NCBI GenBank assembly: GCA_003670915.1
Contig: QWQH01000090.1
Span: forward strand, 1 to 46,057
Length of the DNA: 46,057 nucleotides
DNA from: Planctomycetota bacterium
GTDB taxonomy: Bacteria > Planctomycetota > Planctomycetia > Pirellulales > UBA1268
Direction of reading: 5' to 3'
Positions 33,124 to 42,900 of the stretch are shown here, in pieces; within the stretch, counting starts at the first letter, position 1, and every line of letters begins with the position of its first letter. The notes below the pieces were generated by a model. That model was not told the DNA's origin. It saw nothing but the letters and a program-made list of their open reading frames with translations, and made no database searches. The position numbers were made by a program, and so were the translations under genes.

Positions 33124-34577
33124 GCCCTATTCGCCTTCGCCGACATGAGGTGACGCTGCTGCCAGAAAGTGCGCGTGTCATTATTCGTCCGTTTATCCCG
33201 TCGGATATCCATCGCATGACCACGATCATTGGCCGTGCGTTGGCCCTGACGGAAGATGAAGTAGCCCGTGAGTTGAGTGCGGTACGCCAGGAGTTTGATG
33301 CCCGGCACTTCGACGTCGAATCGCTTCTGACTGCGCATTATCAGAAGGTACGGCAGCATGTCTTTACGCAGCGGCCGCTCTCGCACGAACGGCAGTTGCT
33401 CATCGGCGCTTTGTTTTCGGGTGAATATGCGCTCGAGTCTGCGGCGCTCTTTAATCCATCAATTGTGCCTCACCCAGACCAAAGCGGCGTGTCCACGGGT
33501 GGTTTGCGATTCATCATGAGCCTCCGCGCGACTGGGGAAGGGCATATCAGCTCGATTGAATTTCGTTCGGGATGTATTGCGGCGGATGGCGGCATTGTCC
33601 TAGATCCGATTTCCCGATTTGTGACCGTGCCAGAGATTGTTCCCAATCCACGCTACAGAAAAAAGCGATTTATCATCAAGCTGCATGAAATGGGTTTTGG
33701 CGATACCCATGCCGCAGCCGTGATGACACCGCTGGCAGAAAACTTTACTCGCAGTGAGCTCAATCAAAGCGTGAGTTCTGTCAGGCGACAAACCCAGCCA
33801 ACCACGGGGGATCTCGTTCGCACGTTGGAATGTATTCAGTGGCTGGCAGACTCGAATTACGAGTTGCGATTTTCTGACAAGCTCACCATGAGCGAACGGA
33901 TTATTTTTCCGGTCTCGCCCAACGAGGCCAACGGCATTGAAGATGCCCGGTTTGTTCGCTTTACCGACGACGATGGATCGGTGATGTATTACGCGACATA
34001 CACCGCCTACAACGGCCGCGCGATTCTACCGCAGTTTATTGAAACGGAGGACTTCCTGCACTTCCGTATCCTCACGCTCAATGGCAGTGCGGTGCAAAAC
34101 AAAGGCATGGCTCTTTTCCCTCGTCGTATTGGCGGTCGCTATGCGATGCTCTCGCGGCAGGACGATGAGAATCTGCTTTTGATGTTCTCTGACAGCCCGC
34201 ACCACTGGAGTGATCCTCAGGTGATTCTCCGGCCCGCTGAGATGTGGGAGTGTGTGAAGATCGGTAACTGCGGGTCACCGATTGAAACGGAAGCCGGTTG
34301 GCTCGTGATTACCCACGGAGTTGGGCCGATGCGTAAATATTGTATTGGGGCTGCGTTGCTTGATTTGGACGATCCCACGCGGGTGATTGGCCGTCTGCGC
34401 GAGCCGCTGCTGGCGCCCGAAGGCGTTGAACGAGAGGGCTATGTGCCCAACGTCGTGTATAGCTGTGGATCGATGCTCCACGGTCGGGAGTTGATTTTGC
34501 CGTATGCGGTCAGTGATCGAGCCTCTGCCATAACGAGTCTGTCACTCGACGATCTGTTGGTAGCCCTCCGGAAGTAG
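33120..34577 (+). CDS. GH130-family glycosidase or phosphorylase
   Basis: A 485-residue protein with a five-bladed beta-propeller of the GH130 kind after an N-terminal helical stretch of about 100 residues. Motifs are 'LFNPSIVPHPDQS' (substrate loop), 'NGIEDARFVRF' with the conserved acidic residue, 'GMALFPRRIGGRYAMLSRQD', 'WECVKIGNCGSPIETEAGWLVITHGVGPMRKYCIGAALLDLDDP' read in sections, and 'GYVPNVVYSCGS'. GH130 members are beta-mannoside phosphorylases or hydrolases. Which of these applies needs the phosphate-binding residues; I did not resolve it. It starts with ATG in a 4-bp overlap with the glycosyltransferase gene, so the two are coupled. Confidence 0.88.
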   Translation: MSPIRLRRHEVTLLPESARVIIRPFIPSDIHRMTTIIGRALALTEDEVARELSAVRQEFDARHFDVESLLTAHYQKVRQHVFTQRPLSHERQLLIGALFSGEYALESAALFNPSIVPHPDQSGVSTGGLRFIMSLRATGEGHISSIEFRSGCIAADGGIVLDPISRFVTVPEIVPNPRYRKKRFIIKLHEMGFGDTHAAAVMTPLAENFTRSELNQSVSSVRRQTQPTTGDLVRTLECIQWLADSNYELRFSDKLTMSERIIFPVSPNEANGIEDARFVRFTDDDGSVMYYATYTAYNGRAILPQFIETEDFLHFRILTLNGSAVQNKGMALFPRRIGGRYAMLSRQDDENLLLMFSDSPHHWSDPQVILRPAEMWECVKIGNCGSPIETEAGWLVITHGVGPMRKYCIGAALLDLDDPTRVIGRLREPLLAPEGVEREGYVPNVVYSCGSMLHGRELILPYAVSDRASAITSLSLDDLLVALRK

Positions 34578-34650
34578 GCCGACCAACCACCACGCGATCC
34601 ACGGCCAGTGATGGGAAACTGGGACGGATTGCCCAAGCCGCGGCCTGCGT

Positions 34651-34722
34651 GCGTTGGCCGACCCCCTTGCCGGCCTTTTCTAGTGTGACTGTTTCGCCGC
34701 TCAAGCCATCCGAGATGCGATC
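34651..34722. repeat. Diverged intergenic repeat, copy 2
   Basis: Partner of bases 4244-4315 at 54/72 identity without gaps. It lies in the 284-bp gap between the GH130 gene and the pseudouridine-synthase gene, which has no other recognisable content. The frame open in the first copy is broken here by TAG at 34681-34683, so it is not a conserved coding frame on the plus strand. Confidence 0.6.
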
Positions 34723-34861
34723 TAGCGGAGAATCGATTGGTCGATGCAAAATAAAGCAATCTGACCGAAGTGAGCAAAAAACAGTCGCCTATCGGGTTGT
34801 GAGCCGGTGATACTAGGCGGGCCACCGCGGGGCAGTTGTGCAGAAAGAATAAGGATTGGCT

Positions 34862-35707
34862 GTGAATGATGTTCGAGGGACGTTGGAGCCGTTCGTTCTT
34901 TTTGAATCGTCTGGTGTAATCGCAGTCTTTAAGCCCGCGGGCCTTCCTACGCAGTCACCGGCCGGAATCGATTCAGCAGAGGCTTGGCTACGGCGGCGGC
35001 ATCATTGTCGGTCTGACGCCGGTCATGCTATGGGCTCTGCCGGTGGCTACGTTGGCATTCCGCATCGGCTGGATCGGGCTGTGTCGGGAGTGTTACTCAT
35101 GGCCACAACGCCCCGCGCCGCGAGGAAACTTTCGCGTCAGTTCGAGCGACGGCAGATTATCAAGACATACGTCGCGATCGTGGCGTGCACAGGATCGGAT
35201 AAAGGGTCGGCCGAATCGCTTGAGCGTGGCTGCGAGCAGGGCGTGGAGTGGCGAGATCTGATCGAAAAGGTGCCCGATCAGGCCCGTGCTCGCATTGTGC
35301 AGGAGAGTGGTTCAGCGGCTCGCGAGGCGGTAACGCATGCGACACTGCTAGCCAAGCTATTTGGCAATGATTTTTTTGGTCGGCGGCAAGGGCCGCTTTG
35401 CGATCATTGGCTGGTTGAACTCTCGCCGCTGACGGGCCGGATGCACCAACTTCGAGTGCAGGCGGCCTGGCGTGGAATGCCGGTGGCGGGAGATTTCCTC
35501 TACGGTAACGGAGATCACTGTAGAACTGCCGACGAGCAACGACAGCAGCCAATTGCCCTGCATGCATTGAGTATCCAGTTTGCGGATCCCGACACCGGTG
35601 CCATGAAGACGGTGGCATCTCCACTGCCCGATTTCTGGCCAGAGGAAGTGAGCGGGATGGGGCTACGGGTGGGGCTTACGGAGTTGCGAGCCATCCGGCG
35701 TGGATAA
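34862..35707 (+). CDS. RluA-family RNA pseudouridine synthase
   Basis: A 281-residue enzyme that should isomerise uridines in rRNA or tRNA. The RluA catalytic motif is 'GIPHRLDRAVSGVLLMATTPRAA' with the active-site Asp in HRLD. 'VFKPAGLPTQSPAG' (motif I) is near the N-terminus and 'ELSPLTGRMHQLRVQAAWRGMPVAGDFLYG' near the C-terminus. No S4 domain is seen. The GTG at 34862 has AAGGA 8 bp upstream, better than a TTG at 34856. The stop overlaps the 3' end of the opposing GT2 gene by 32 bp. Target uridine unknown. Confidence 0.93.
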   Translation: MNDVRGTLEPFVLFESSGVIAVFKPAGLPTQSPAGIDSAEAWLRRRHHCRSDAGHAMGSAGGYVGIPHRLDRAVSGVLLMATTPRAARKLSRQFERRQIIKTYVAIVACTGSDKGSAESLERGCEQGVEWRDLIEKVPDQARARIVQESGSAAREAVTHATLLAKLFGNDFFGRRQGPLCDHWLVELSPLTGRMHQLRVQAAWRGMPVAGDFLYGNGDHCRTADEQRQQPIALHALSIQFADPDTGAMKTVASPLPDFWPEEVSGMGLRVGLTELRAIRRG

Positions 35708-38030
35708 GCCACTGTTCTATCCACGGCTGGGTCCATGGATTCCACGTCGGATAGGCCACGGATACAACCGAAAGCCCGAGGAGTACCATCGCCACCCCTC
35801 GGCCGACCCGGCTGACAGACAGACCGTCGGCGGCCTTCACGGCCGCAGTTGCCCAGAGTGGAGCCAGCCAAAAGACCCAGCGAAATCCGCTCGTCATTCC
35901 ACCGTAGTTTCTGTCCAGTTGCTGCCTCGAAAGATAAAAGAGAATCACAACGGCCGACACTCCCCCAATGGCCATTGCGATCTCACGTTCCCCAGTTCTT
36001 GCGTGCCGGCGGCGCACGGAACCGAGCCGCCAAAGGCCTGGAATCACCAGTAGCCAGGCTGGGGTGAGCGAGACGATTCCATGATGGCCGATCAGTGCGT
36101 GCCAGGCGTAAGTGAGCTGGGACGGCTCGCCCCGATCGATGCCCTTTGGGTTTCTCCAGTAGCTCGTCAAGACCCGGCCGTTGGAAAGCGTCAGAGAGTA
36201 GTCGTACCAGTTAGCGGAATGAGTCGAAGAAGTTTCGGTAGGAGCAATTGCAAGGTTGCTAGCAGGAGCGATCACTCCAGTGCGATGGGCATAGGGAGGA
36301 AACAGGCTGCCGTGGGCCAGCCAGTTGGTGCCCAGGGCTAATGCCGCAACGAGCATCGCGGCCGGGAAAGAGGCCAGCAGAGTTCGTCGCAGATCGCTAG
36401 CGGCCAGCAAAGCCAGAACGGCTACGCACCATGCCAAAGCAGGAAGTTCGGCCGCTGCAGCGAGCCCGGCGCAGAGTCCTGCCAATCCAAAAGCCCACCA
36501 ACTTCGCAGGCCATCGCAGCGGATTCGATAGAGCAGCCACGCACTGGCCGCGGTGCAGGCAGCGGCGGGCACGTGATTCGTGAGTACGACGGCAAACGTC
36601 GAGAGCATCGTGCCGCAGGCGATGAGCGACGCCGCCCAGATACGTCCCCAGTCGGTTGTGCCGATTGCGTCGATGAGCCGGCACGTAAAGAGGATCGTGA
36701 GAGCGAGTGGCACCAGGCCGTAGAGCACCATCAGCAGTCGTCCCATCTCAAAGGGATGGTCTAAGAGCGTCCAGCCGGTGATGCTGTGAAGAAGCCAGTA
36801 GGGGCCGGCGCAGAGCACCGACAGGAGTGGTGGCTTGCTGGAATACAGTCGCAGCCGACCGCTCGAATCATGGTGGGCCACGGCGTCAAGTGTGTCCCAT
36901 CCTGGCTCCACAACAAGGGTATCAATCGCAAATGTGCCGTGTTCAACGAGCGCGCGGATTGTCAGCCAGCGGCTGCGATCGTTCCCGGAAAGAAAAGGTC
37001 GCAGGAGTCGCTTCTCCCTCTGGATGCTCGTGCGGACCGCAGCGGCATCCTCGGTGGCATCGCTGGATGCGTTCCGTGCAATGCGGTCAGACACGAGTCG
37101 ATTTTCAAGCGCAATCTTATCGACGCTGTTCACCCCGCCTATGCGTCCGAGGAGCGAACCGATTGCCACTGTGGCGACGATTCCGTAAACGCCCCACCGC
37201 AGATGGGCTCTGGAGCGACCGGCCCGTGGGTGACGGGCAGCCTCTGGAAACACAGTCTCTGTGGCCGAGTGCTGCCCGCGGCCGCGAACATGAATCGCTA
37301 CGCGCACCAGATCAGGCAGGCTGGTGAAAAATCTCGCCATGCCATATTTCGAGTGGCCGTGCGTGCGAGGCCGATGGTGCACGGGCATCTCTGCCACGCG
37401 AAAGCCTTTTGCAGCGGCGAGCACCGGAAGAAAGCGGTGCATGTCATCAGCCAACAGGATCTCGCGAGCGACCCTGCTGGAAAATGCCTTGAGCCCGCAG
37501 TTGTGGTCGTGCAACCTCAGGCCCGTCAGCCAGCCCACCAGCACGTTAAACACCCGCGAGGGGAGTGTCTTGTGCCAAGGATCGAGTCGCGGTGTCTTCC
37601 ATCCGTTGACGAGATCAACTCCAGCACCTCTGCCCCTGCTGCTGGCAGCCGTAGCGTGCTCGTTTGTCGAAGTGTCCGGGATCTCTGGAGTGGCAAGCAT
37701 TGCCAGCATTTTTGGAATTTCAGCGGGATCGTCTTGGCCGTCGCCATCGAGCATCACAATCCATGGGGCGAGGCAGCGTTGGAACCCTACGGTCAGCGCC
37801 GCCGACTTTCCGAGGCCCTTGGGTTGCCGGATTCCCTGCACGCGAGCGTCGTCGTGGGCGGCTTGGGAGATCTCCTGCCAAGAGTCATCGGTGGAGCCGT
37901 CATCCACGACAAAGAGCTCCCAGCTGTGGCCTGCGGTGTCGAGTGTTCGACGAATCTCAGCCACAAGCGGTCCAATGTTGCCTGCCTCGTTGCGCACCGG
38001 AACGACAAGTGAGACATCCGGAACGTTCAT
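35676..38030 (-). CDS. GT2 glycosyltransferase fused to a multispanning membrane domain
   Basis: A 784-residue protein from the ATG at 38030. Residues 1-240 are a GT-A fold like dolichyl-phosphate mannose synthase: 'VSLVVPVRNEAGNIGPLV', 'VVDDGSTDDSW', 'VMLDGDGQDDP' (metal DxD-type), and 'LRLHDHNCGLKAFSSRVAREI'. Residues about 290-780 contain roughly ten hydrophobic segments ('LRWGVYGIVATVAIGSLL', 'LALTILFTCRLI', 'AAMLVAALALGTNWLA', 'GVAMVLLGLSVVSVA') and a large loop, resembling a PMT/ArnT-type transferase. The fusion suggests that the enzyme charges a polyprenyl phosphate and passes the sugar on. An upstream ATG at 38114 is possible but adds poorly conserved sequence. It converges with the RluA-type gene. 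Confidence 0.85.
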   Translation of the reverse strand: MNVPDVSLVVPVRNEAGNIGPLVAEIRRTLDTAGHSWELFVVDDGSTDDSWQEISQAAHDDARVQGIRQPKGLGKSAALTVGFQRCLAPWIVMLDGDGQDDPAEIPKMLAMLATPEIPDTSTNEHATAASSRGRGAGVDLVNGWKTPRLDPWHKTLPSRVFNVLVGWLTGLRLHDHNCGLKAFSSRVAREILLADDMHRFLPVLAAAKGFRVAEMPVHHRPRTHGHSKYGMARFFTSLPDLVRVAIHVRGRGQHSATETVFPEAARHPRAGRSRAHLRWGVYGIVATVAIGSLLGRIGGVNSVDKIALENRLVSDRIARNASSDATEDAAAVRTSIQREKRLLRPFLSGNDRSRWLTIRALVEHGTFAIDTLVVEPGWDTLDAVAHHDSSGRLRLYSSKPPLLSVLCAGPYWLLHSITGWTLLDHPFEMGRLLMVLYGLVPLALTILFTCRLIDAIGTTDWGRIWAASLIACGTMLSTFAVVLTNHVPAAACTAASAWLLYRIRCDGLRSWWAFGLAGLCAGLAAAAELPALAWCVAVLALLAASDLRRTLLASFPAAMLVAALALGTNWLAHGSLFPPYAHRTGVIAPASNLAIAPTETSSTHSANWYDYSLTLSNGRVLTSYWRNPKGIDRGEPSQLTYAWHALIGHHGIVSLTPAWLLVIPGLWRLGSVRRRHARTGEREIAMAIGGVSAVVILFYLSRQQLDRNYGGMTSGFRWVFWLAPLWATAAVKAADGLSVSRVGRGVAMVLLGLSVVSVAYPTWNPWTQPWIEQWLIHAGWLATP

Positions 38031-38277
38031 GCAGCACAGGTTTTCTGGGCGGTGGGTGGAGCGTGGCAGGGAAGCGGGGCCATCCAAAAAAACCAACGCG
38101 GGCAGGGTCGTCACAGAATACTCTCACTCGAGGCGAATCGCCACCATTGACTCGTAGACGCTCAATTGCGGCTGCCGAAGTGCCACCGCCGGTGGCGCGA
38201 CAGTCGCTTTCGCGTACACTTGAGACGGATTGATCCAGCAGTGCTCCCCGTATTGCCGGCGACCGCTAGGGGATGCC

Positions 38278-39438
38278 ATGACAGACGCACACAACGCACG
38301 AGAAGCAGGAAAGAATCGCATGACACGCTTGGTTTCGCTCGGAGTGATTCTGGGCTTAGTGGCCGTCTTTGGACTGCTGTCACTGCGAGTGATGTCGGGC
38401 TTTCTGCTGCCGCTGCTCTTGGCGGCGATGCTTGTGGTGATTTTCGGTCCCCTGCATCGCTGGTTACGGGATCGGCTGCAGTCTCCCGAGTGGGTGGCCG
38501 CAGGGCTGACCACGCTCTTTGTGCTTGTGCTTGTGCTTGTCCCTCTTTTTTTACTCGTGGCGCGTGCCGGTGGTGATGCCGTGGGGATTCTCCGCAGCCC
38601 CAACGGACTCAAGCTAGACCCCAATGTGCTCGATGGTCTTGTCGTGACGGTGAACGATGCAACGGGCCTCCATCTCACCGCCGAAGCAGTGAACGCTGAA
38701 GTACGAAAAGTAGCGGAGGAGTGGATTGGCCCAATTGCTGCCGGCACGCCCGTCGTGATTGTGAAGCTGATCATCGGTCTGATTGTGATGACCGTGAGCC
38801 TGTTTTATTTTTTGGCCGACGGGAGACGCATGTTCGCTGCGGTGACGCGGCTGATTCCGCTGGATGTCCGCTACCAGTGGCAGTTACTGGATGAGTTTGA
38901 GGAGGTGAGCCGAGCGGTAGTGAGTTCGACGTTGCTGGCAGCCATCGTGCAGGCTGTACTGGCGGGCTTCGGCTTCTATATCGCAGGTTTACAAGGGGTG
39001 TTTTTGTTGACATTGCTCACATTCTTCGGGGCCTTGGTGCCATTCGTTGGAGCGGCGGCTGTGTGGGGTATCGCCAGCCTCTATTTACTCTTCTTTGTGA
39101 AGAGCACATGGGCAGCAGCCAGCCTTGCATTGTGGGGGCTGTGCGTGGTGTCGACCGTGGACAACATTATCAAGCCGATCGTTCTTCACGGGCAGTCCAA
39201 ATTACACCCACTCTTGGCACTTTTAAGCGTGCTGGGGGGTGTTGGCGCGTTGGGGCCGATCGGTATTTTTGTTGGCCCGATTGCCGTGGCATTCCTGCAA
39301 GCTGCCCTGACGATGTTGCAGGCTGAGCTTGGAACCATGTCGGGCGGGGTTGCGACGGCAGGCCAGAGCGGCCCTCCGGAGCCTCATTCTGCATTGGCAG
39401 TTGCACAAACTACCTCGGAGAGAGTGAAATCGTCCTGA
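38278..39438 (+). CDS. AI-2E (PerM) family permease
   Basis: A 386-residue inner-membrane protein of the AI-2E/TqsA/PerM family. It has about eight hydrophobic segments: 'VILGLVAVFGLLSLRVMSGFLLPLLLAAMLVVIF' at the start, then 'LFVLVLVLVPLFLLVA', 'VIVKLIIGLIVMTVSLFYFL', 'LLTLLTFFGALVPFVGAAAVWG' and 'LLALLSVLGGVGALGPIGIFVGPIAVAF'. 'TVDNIIKPIVLHGQSKLHPLLALLSVLGG' (in parts) is the family hallmark near the C-terminus. The substrate is unknown; AI-2 export is not implied. The ATG at 38278 has TAGGGG upstream. The next gene starts 5 bp after the stop. Confidence 0.9.
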   Translation: MTDAHNAREAGKNRMTRLVSLGVILGLVAVFGLLSLRVMSGFLLPLLLAAMLVVIFGPLHRWLRDRLQSPEWVAAGLTTLFVLVLVLVPLFLLVARAGGDAVGILRSPNGLKLDPNVLDGLVVTVNDATGLHLTAEAVNAEVRKVAEEWIGPIAAGTPVVIVKLIIGLIVMTVSLFYFLADGRRMFAAVTRLIPLDVRYQWQLLDEFEEVSRAVVSSTLLAAIVQAVLAGFGFYIAGLQGVFLLTLLTFFGALVPFVGAAAVWGIASLYLLFFVKSTWAAASLALWGLCVVSTVDNIIKPIVLHGQSKLHPLLALLSVLGGVGALGPIGIFVGPIAVAFLQAALTMLQAELGTMSGGVATAGQSGPPEPHSALAVAQTTSERVKSS

Positions 39439-39443
39439 GGATC

Positions 39444-39935
39444 ATGTCTTTTTTGGAGAAGTATTTCATGTTGCTACAGATGGCCTTGACGGTGGCGGGC
39501 CTCTTGATCATCGGGATTGAGGCGGCCTATGTGCCAACAGAGGGCGGGGGTGGCGACTACCTTGTTCGAGTCGAGCCCGATCTCATTCACGATGCATCAC
39601 CCTACACGTTCACCAGCGATGTGCCTGCGGATGCGCGGGATGTGCGTCGCGTGAAGATCTATGTTGGCGATGCATGGCCGCCTGCGGTCGAGCGATCTGT
39701 GATCGAGGCCGGCAAGCGGCCTCGCGTTGCACCTGTCGTGGGCTTGGCATCTCGCGTGACTGAGATAGATGCAAAGACGATTGGAACCGAACGGCCGTGG
39801 AGTTGGCTCATCGGCAGCTTGGTGGCACTTTTTCTATCCCTTGGTGCCAACGCGTACCTCGGCATGCTCCTGGGCGCGATGCGGCAACGATATCTGCGAG
39901 CTATGCACGAGGGGCAGGCTTCCCTTTCGGCGTGA
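39444..39935 (+). CDS. Small two-helix membrane protein, unrecognised
   Basis: A 163-residue protein with hydrophobic helices near both ends ('MLLQMALTVAGLLIIGIEAAYV' and 'WLIGSLVALFLSLGANAYLGMLLGAM') and a soluble loop of about 90 residues between them. The loop has 'LVRVEPDLIHDASPYTF' and 'VRRVKIYVGDAWPP', likely beta strands. It starts 5 bp after the permease stop, so the two are probably co-transcribed. I recognise no family. Confidence 0.7.
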   Translation: MSFLEKYFMLLQMALTVAGLLIIGIEAAYVPTEGGGGDYLVRVEPDLIHDASPYTFTSDVPADARDVRRVKIYVGDAWPPAVERSVIEAGKRPRVAPVVGLASRVTEIDAKTIGTERPWSWLIGSLVALFLSLGANAYLGMLLGAMRQRYLRAMHEGQASLSA

Positions 39936-39976
39936 CCACGGCAGGGGGCTTGTGCACCGGACTCCATCGCGCCTCG

Positions 39977-42900
39977 CTATTCGCTTTTGCGTCGGCGATG
40001 CGTTGTACGGGACGCAGGCTGAGCCTCGGGCGCGTGGCTGAAAAAAAAGTCTTCCGCAGCCCATGAACCCGTCGAACTCTTCGCCACGGGCGGCATCGAC
40101 TCGACGGTCGCAGTCTGTGCAATGCGCGTTTGCTTTTTAGAAATCTTCTTAGAAGGTTGCCCGATAAGTTGCCCTGGCGCAGCTACACCGGTGATTGCAG
40201 TCCGAGGAAGCCAGGTCGCGTCTGGCTCACTCAGCGATCGAACGTGGGCCCCAGCATCGCGGAAGATTGTTGCGACATGCGAATGGCAAGTGAGCACAAG
40301 TATTTGTCGCTCACGAGGCTGGTCGGCTGCAAATTCCACCAACACCCGGGCTGCGGCCAAGGCTCTCTTATCGTCGAAGTTCACCAGTGCGTCGTCAATG
40401 ACGACAGGCAGATGTACGCCGTGCCGCTCCAGATCTCGCACCAATGCCAACCGCAACGCTAGAAAAACCTGCTCGCGGGTGCCGCGGCTGAGGCGATCAG
40501 GGCTCCATACCTTGTTGTCGGAGTCGTGGACTTCAAGATGAGCCTCGTGGATAGATGTGGTAATTGAAGTATAGCGGCCCTCGGTGAGCCGCACGAGCCA
40601 CCGCGAGGCTTCTCGAAGCACAGCCGGTTGGTGGTCGCGGGCAACAGTGGCCCGCGTTTCCTCAAGCAGCGTGCGTGCGGTTTCCAACAGGTGACGTCGA
40701 TGGCACTGAGCGTCGAGTGAATGCTCGATGGCGGCGATCTCGACCTGCACACCTTCCGTCGAATGGTCTCGCGAAGCAGCATCAACCCGAGCGGCTGCCG
40801 ACTGGCGGCGATCTTTCGCTCTGGCAATCGCCTGAGTCGCCTCGACGGTTGAAAGATGGGCTTCGGCCAACCGCTGCTCAAGCGAGGTGGTTTTTATTTC
40901 GCTCATCCAACGGTCGAGTTCTGATAGGTCGGACACGCTTCGGCGAGCCTCCAGCCATGCACTTTCGGCGGCCTGTGCTGCGCGACGGGCCTCGTCAATG
41001 AGCGGGCGACGGTCGACAAGCGAGAGGAAATCCTCTTCATTGTCGACGCCCCACCGCACAACGATCTCGTGGACTCTCCGTTCGGCGAGTTTTTCGCGAT
41101 GGACCGCCACGCGATGCCGCTGGCGAGCCCGCACCAGCTTTCGCGTCAGGAGACCACGCCGGCGATGACCCGTTAATTCTAAATCCAAGCGTTCTCGCAA
41201 CTGCTGCAGGTGCTCCAGCGGCGTTGACTCGGGCACCATCTCGCACTCCACCATGAGCTGTTCGATGCGGTGTCCAAGCGAGGTAAGCTCACCGCTGCGA
41301 GCCCTCGCCTCCTCGGAGGCATTCCGTCGATCAAGGTCGAGACGGATCAGCGAGTGGCGGTGGTGAGCAATCTGCCGAACGTCATTGGGGGAGAGTGTGG
41401 CGGGCAAGCCTCGTTGCTCGAGCCCTTTATGCCAGCGACTGCGGGCCACTGAACGGCGGCCCATGGCTTTGGCCAGCGTTTGCTCGGCAGTGGTTACGTT
41501 GTCAGTCAGTAAGTGAAGCGAGCCTTCCCGTGCGGCCATCTCCTCGAGGCGAGCCACTTCGGCACCAGCAGCGATTGCTCGCCGTTCGAGCGAAGCTGTT
41601 GCCTCGACGGGCAGGCGCTCGACCCCAACGCCTGTGCGGTCTAGGAGCGTGCGTTCAGGATCGTTGTGATCGCCGGCAATTCTTTTGTCGAGCAGCCGAC
41701 ATTGCGAGAGCAATTCACCTCGCTGCCTCTGCACCATGTCGTATTGCTGTCGGCTGGCTTCGAGTCGGCCGGTGGCAGTGCGATCCAGCGACCAGGTGGC
41801 TACCGATGCCAAGCCCGTCCCCGCCAGTCCGAGCGCTGCCATCGCATACGCCAGCGAACCCGTGACTGAAGCCGGCAGAAGAAGTCCCGAGAGAAGCATG
41901 CCTGCACCGATCACAAACAGAGCGCCGAGAGCGAGCAGCCACTCAAACGGGATGAGCTGACCTTCTCGCTGTAGCGAGACGTCTTTCTGGAGTCGGGTGA
42001 GTGAGCGGTCGAGGTCCAGCAGTTGTTCGTTAGCGGAGAGCCGATTCCGGAAGAGCAAGGCGAGGCCGCTGGCTTCCTCAATTGCCGCAGCGATTGTCAT
42101 GCCAGGTCGATGGGCTGGCGATCCCGCGGCAAAACCGCTGATCGCGTTGCGAGTGTCGTTGAGAATGCCCTTGATTGCCGCTCCTGCGTGGCGAGCCTCC
42201 TGCACGTCTCGATTGGCTGCGGCCAGTTCTCGGGCACGTTCCTTGAGTGGCGCAAATGAGCGAGTGAACCCCGTGGGCAGAAGCATTTCACCGAGCCTGT
42301 CGATCGAGTGCTCACTCGGATGACTGGCTGCGACGAGCCTCGCCACGCCGGCGGCACCAAGTTGCTCGCCGAAGCGGCGTGCTGCAAGGCGAGAAGCCGA
42401 TTCAGCGCGGCCAGCATCCGAGGCCAATCGTTCCAATCGAGGTTGCTCGTCGCACAACGCCGTTACCGCGACGCGTTTTTTCCAGATGAGTGCATCGGCT
42501 GGTATCGCGGCAAGCAGACGGGCTAGACGGCGACGCTCTCGCTTCTGCTTTCGGGAAACACGCGCCAGCCGATCGCGCTGCTTGCCGGCCAAGAACCACG
42601 TGTCAAGGTCGGCGTGCATCGGAGGTGTGGCCTCGAGGGCCGACAGCTTTTCGGCGACACGCCGCTGCTCGTGGAAGAGCAACTCCAGCGGGAGGGCTTT
42701 CCGGATTGACTGCTCGACGGACTGGGCGCGATGCAGGATGGCTTCAAGTTCGACAATGCCGGTATCGATCTCCGCCAGTTCTGTGCCCAAGCTCCCTGCG
42801 GCAATTGCCGGTGCATTCATGGCAGCGAGCCTTGCGAGTGCTGCGCTGCGGCGTTGGCGCAGGGATTCAATCGGTGATACTTCTGGATCCGAGGAGTTCA

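Noticed and set aside
36786-38012. Long open plus-strand frame (408 codons) opposite the GT2/membrane gene
   Set aside because: It is antisense to a gene with clear GT2 motifs and membrane segments. Its own peptide has no family pattern and no ribosome site; GC-rich codon use opens such frames.
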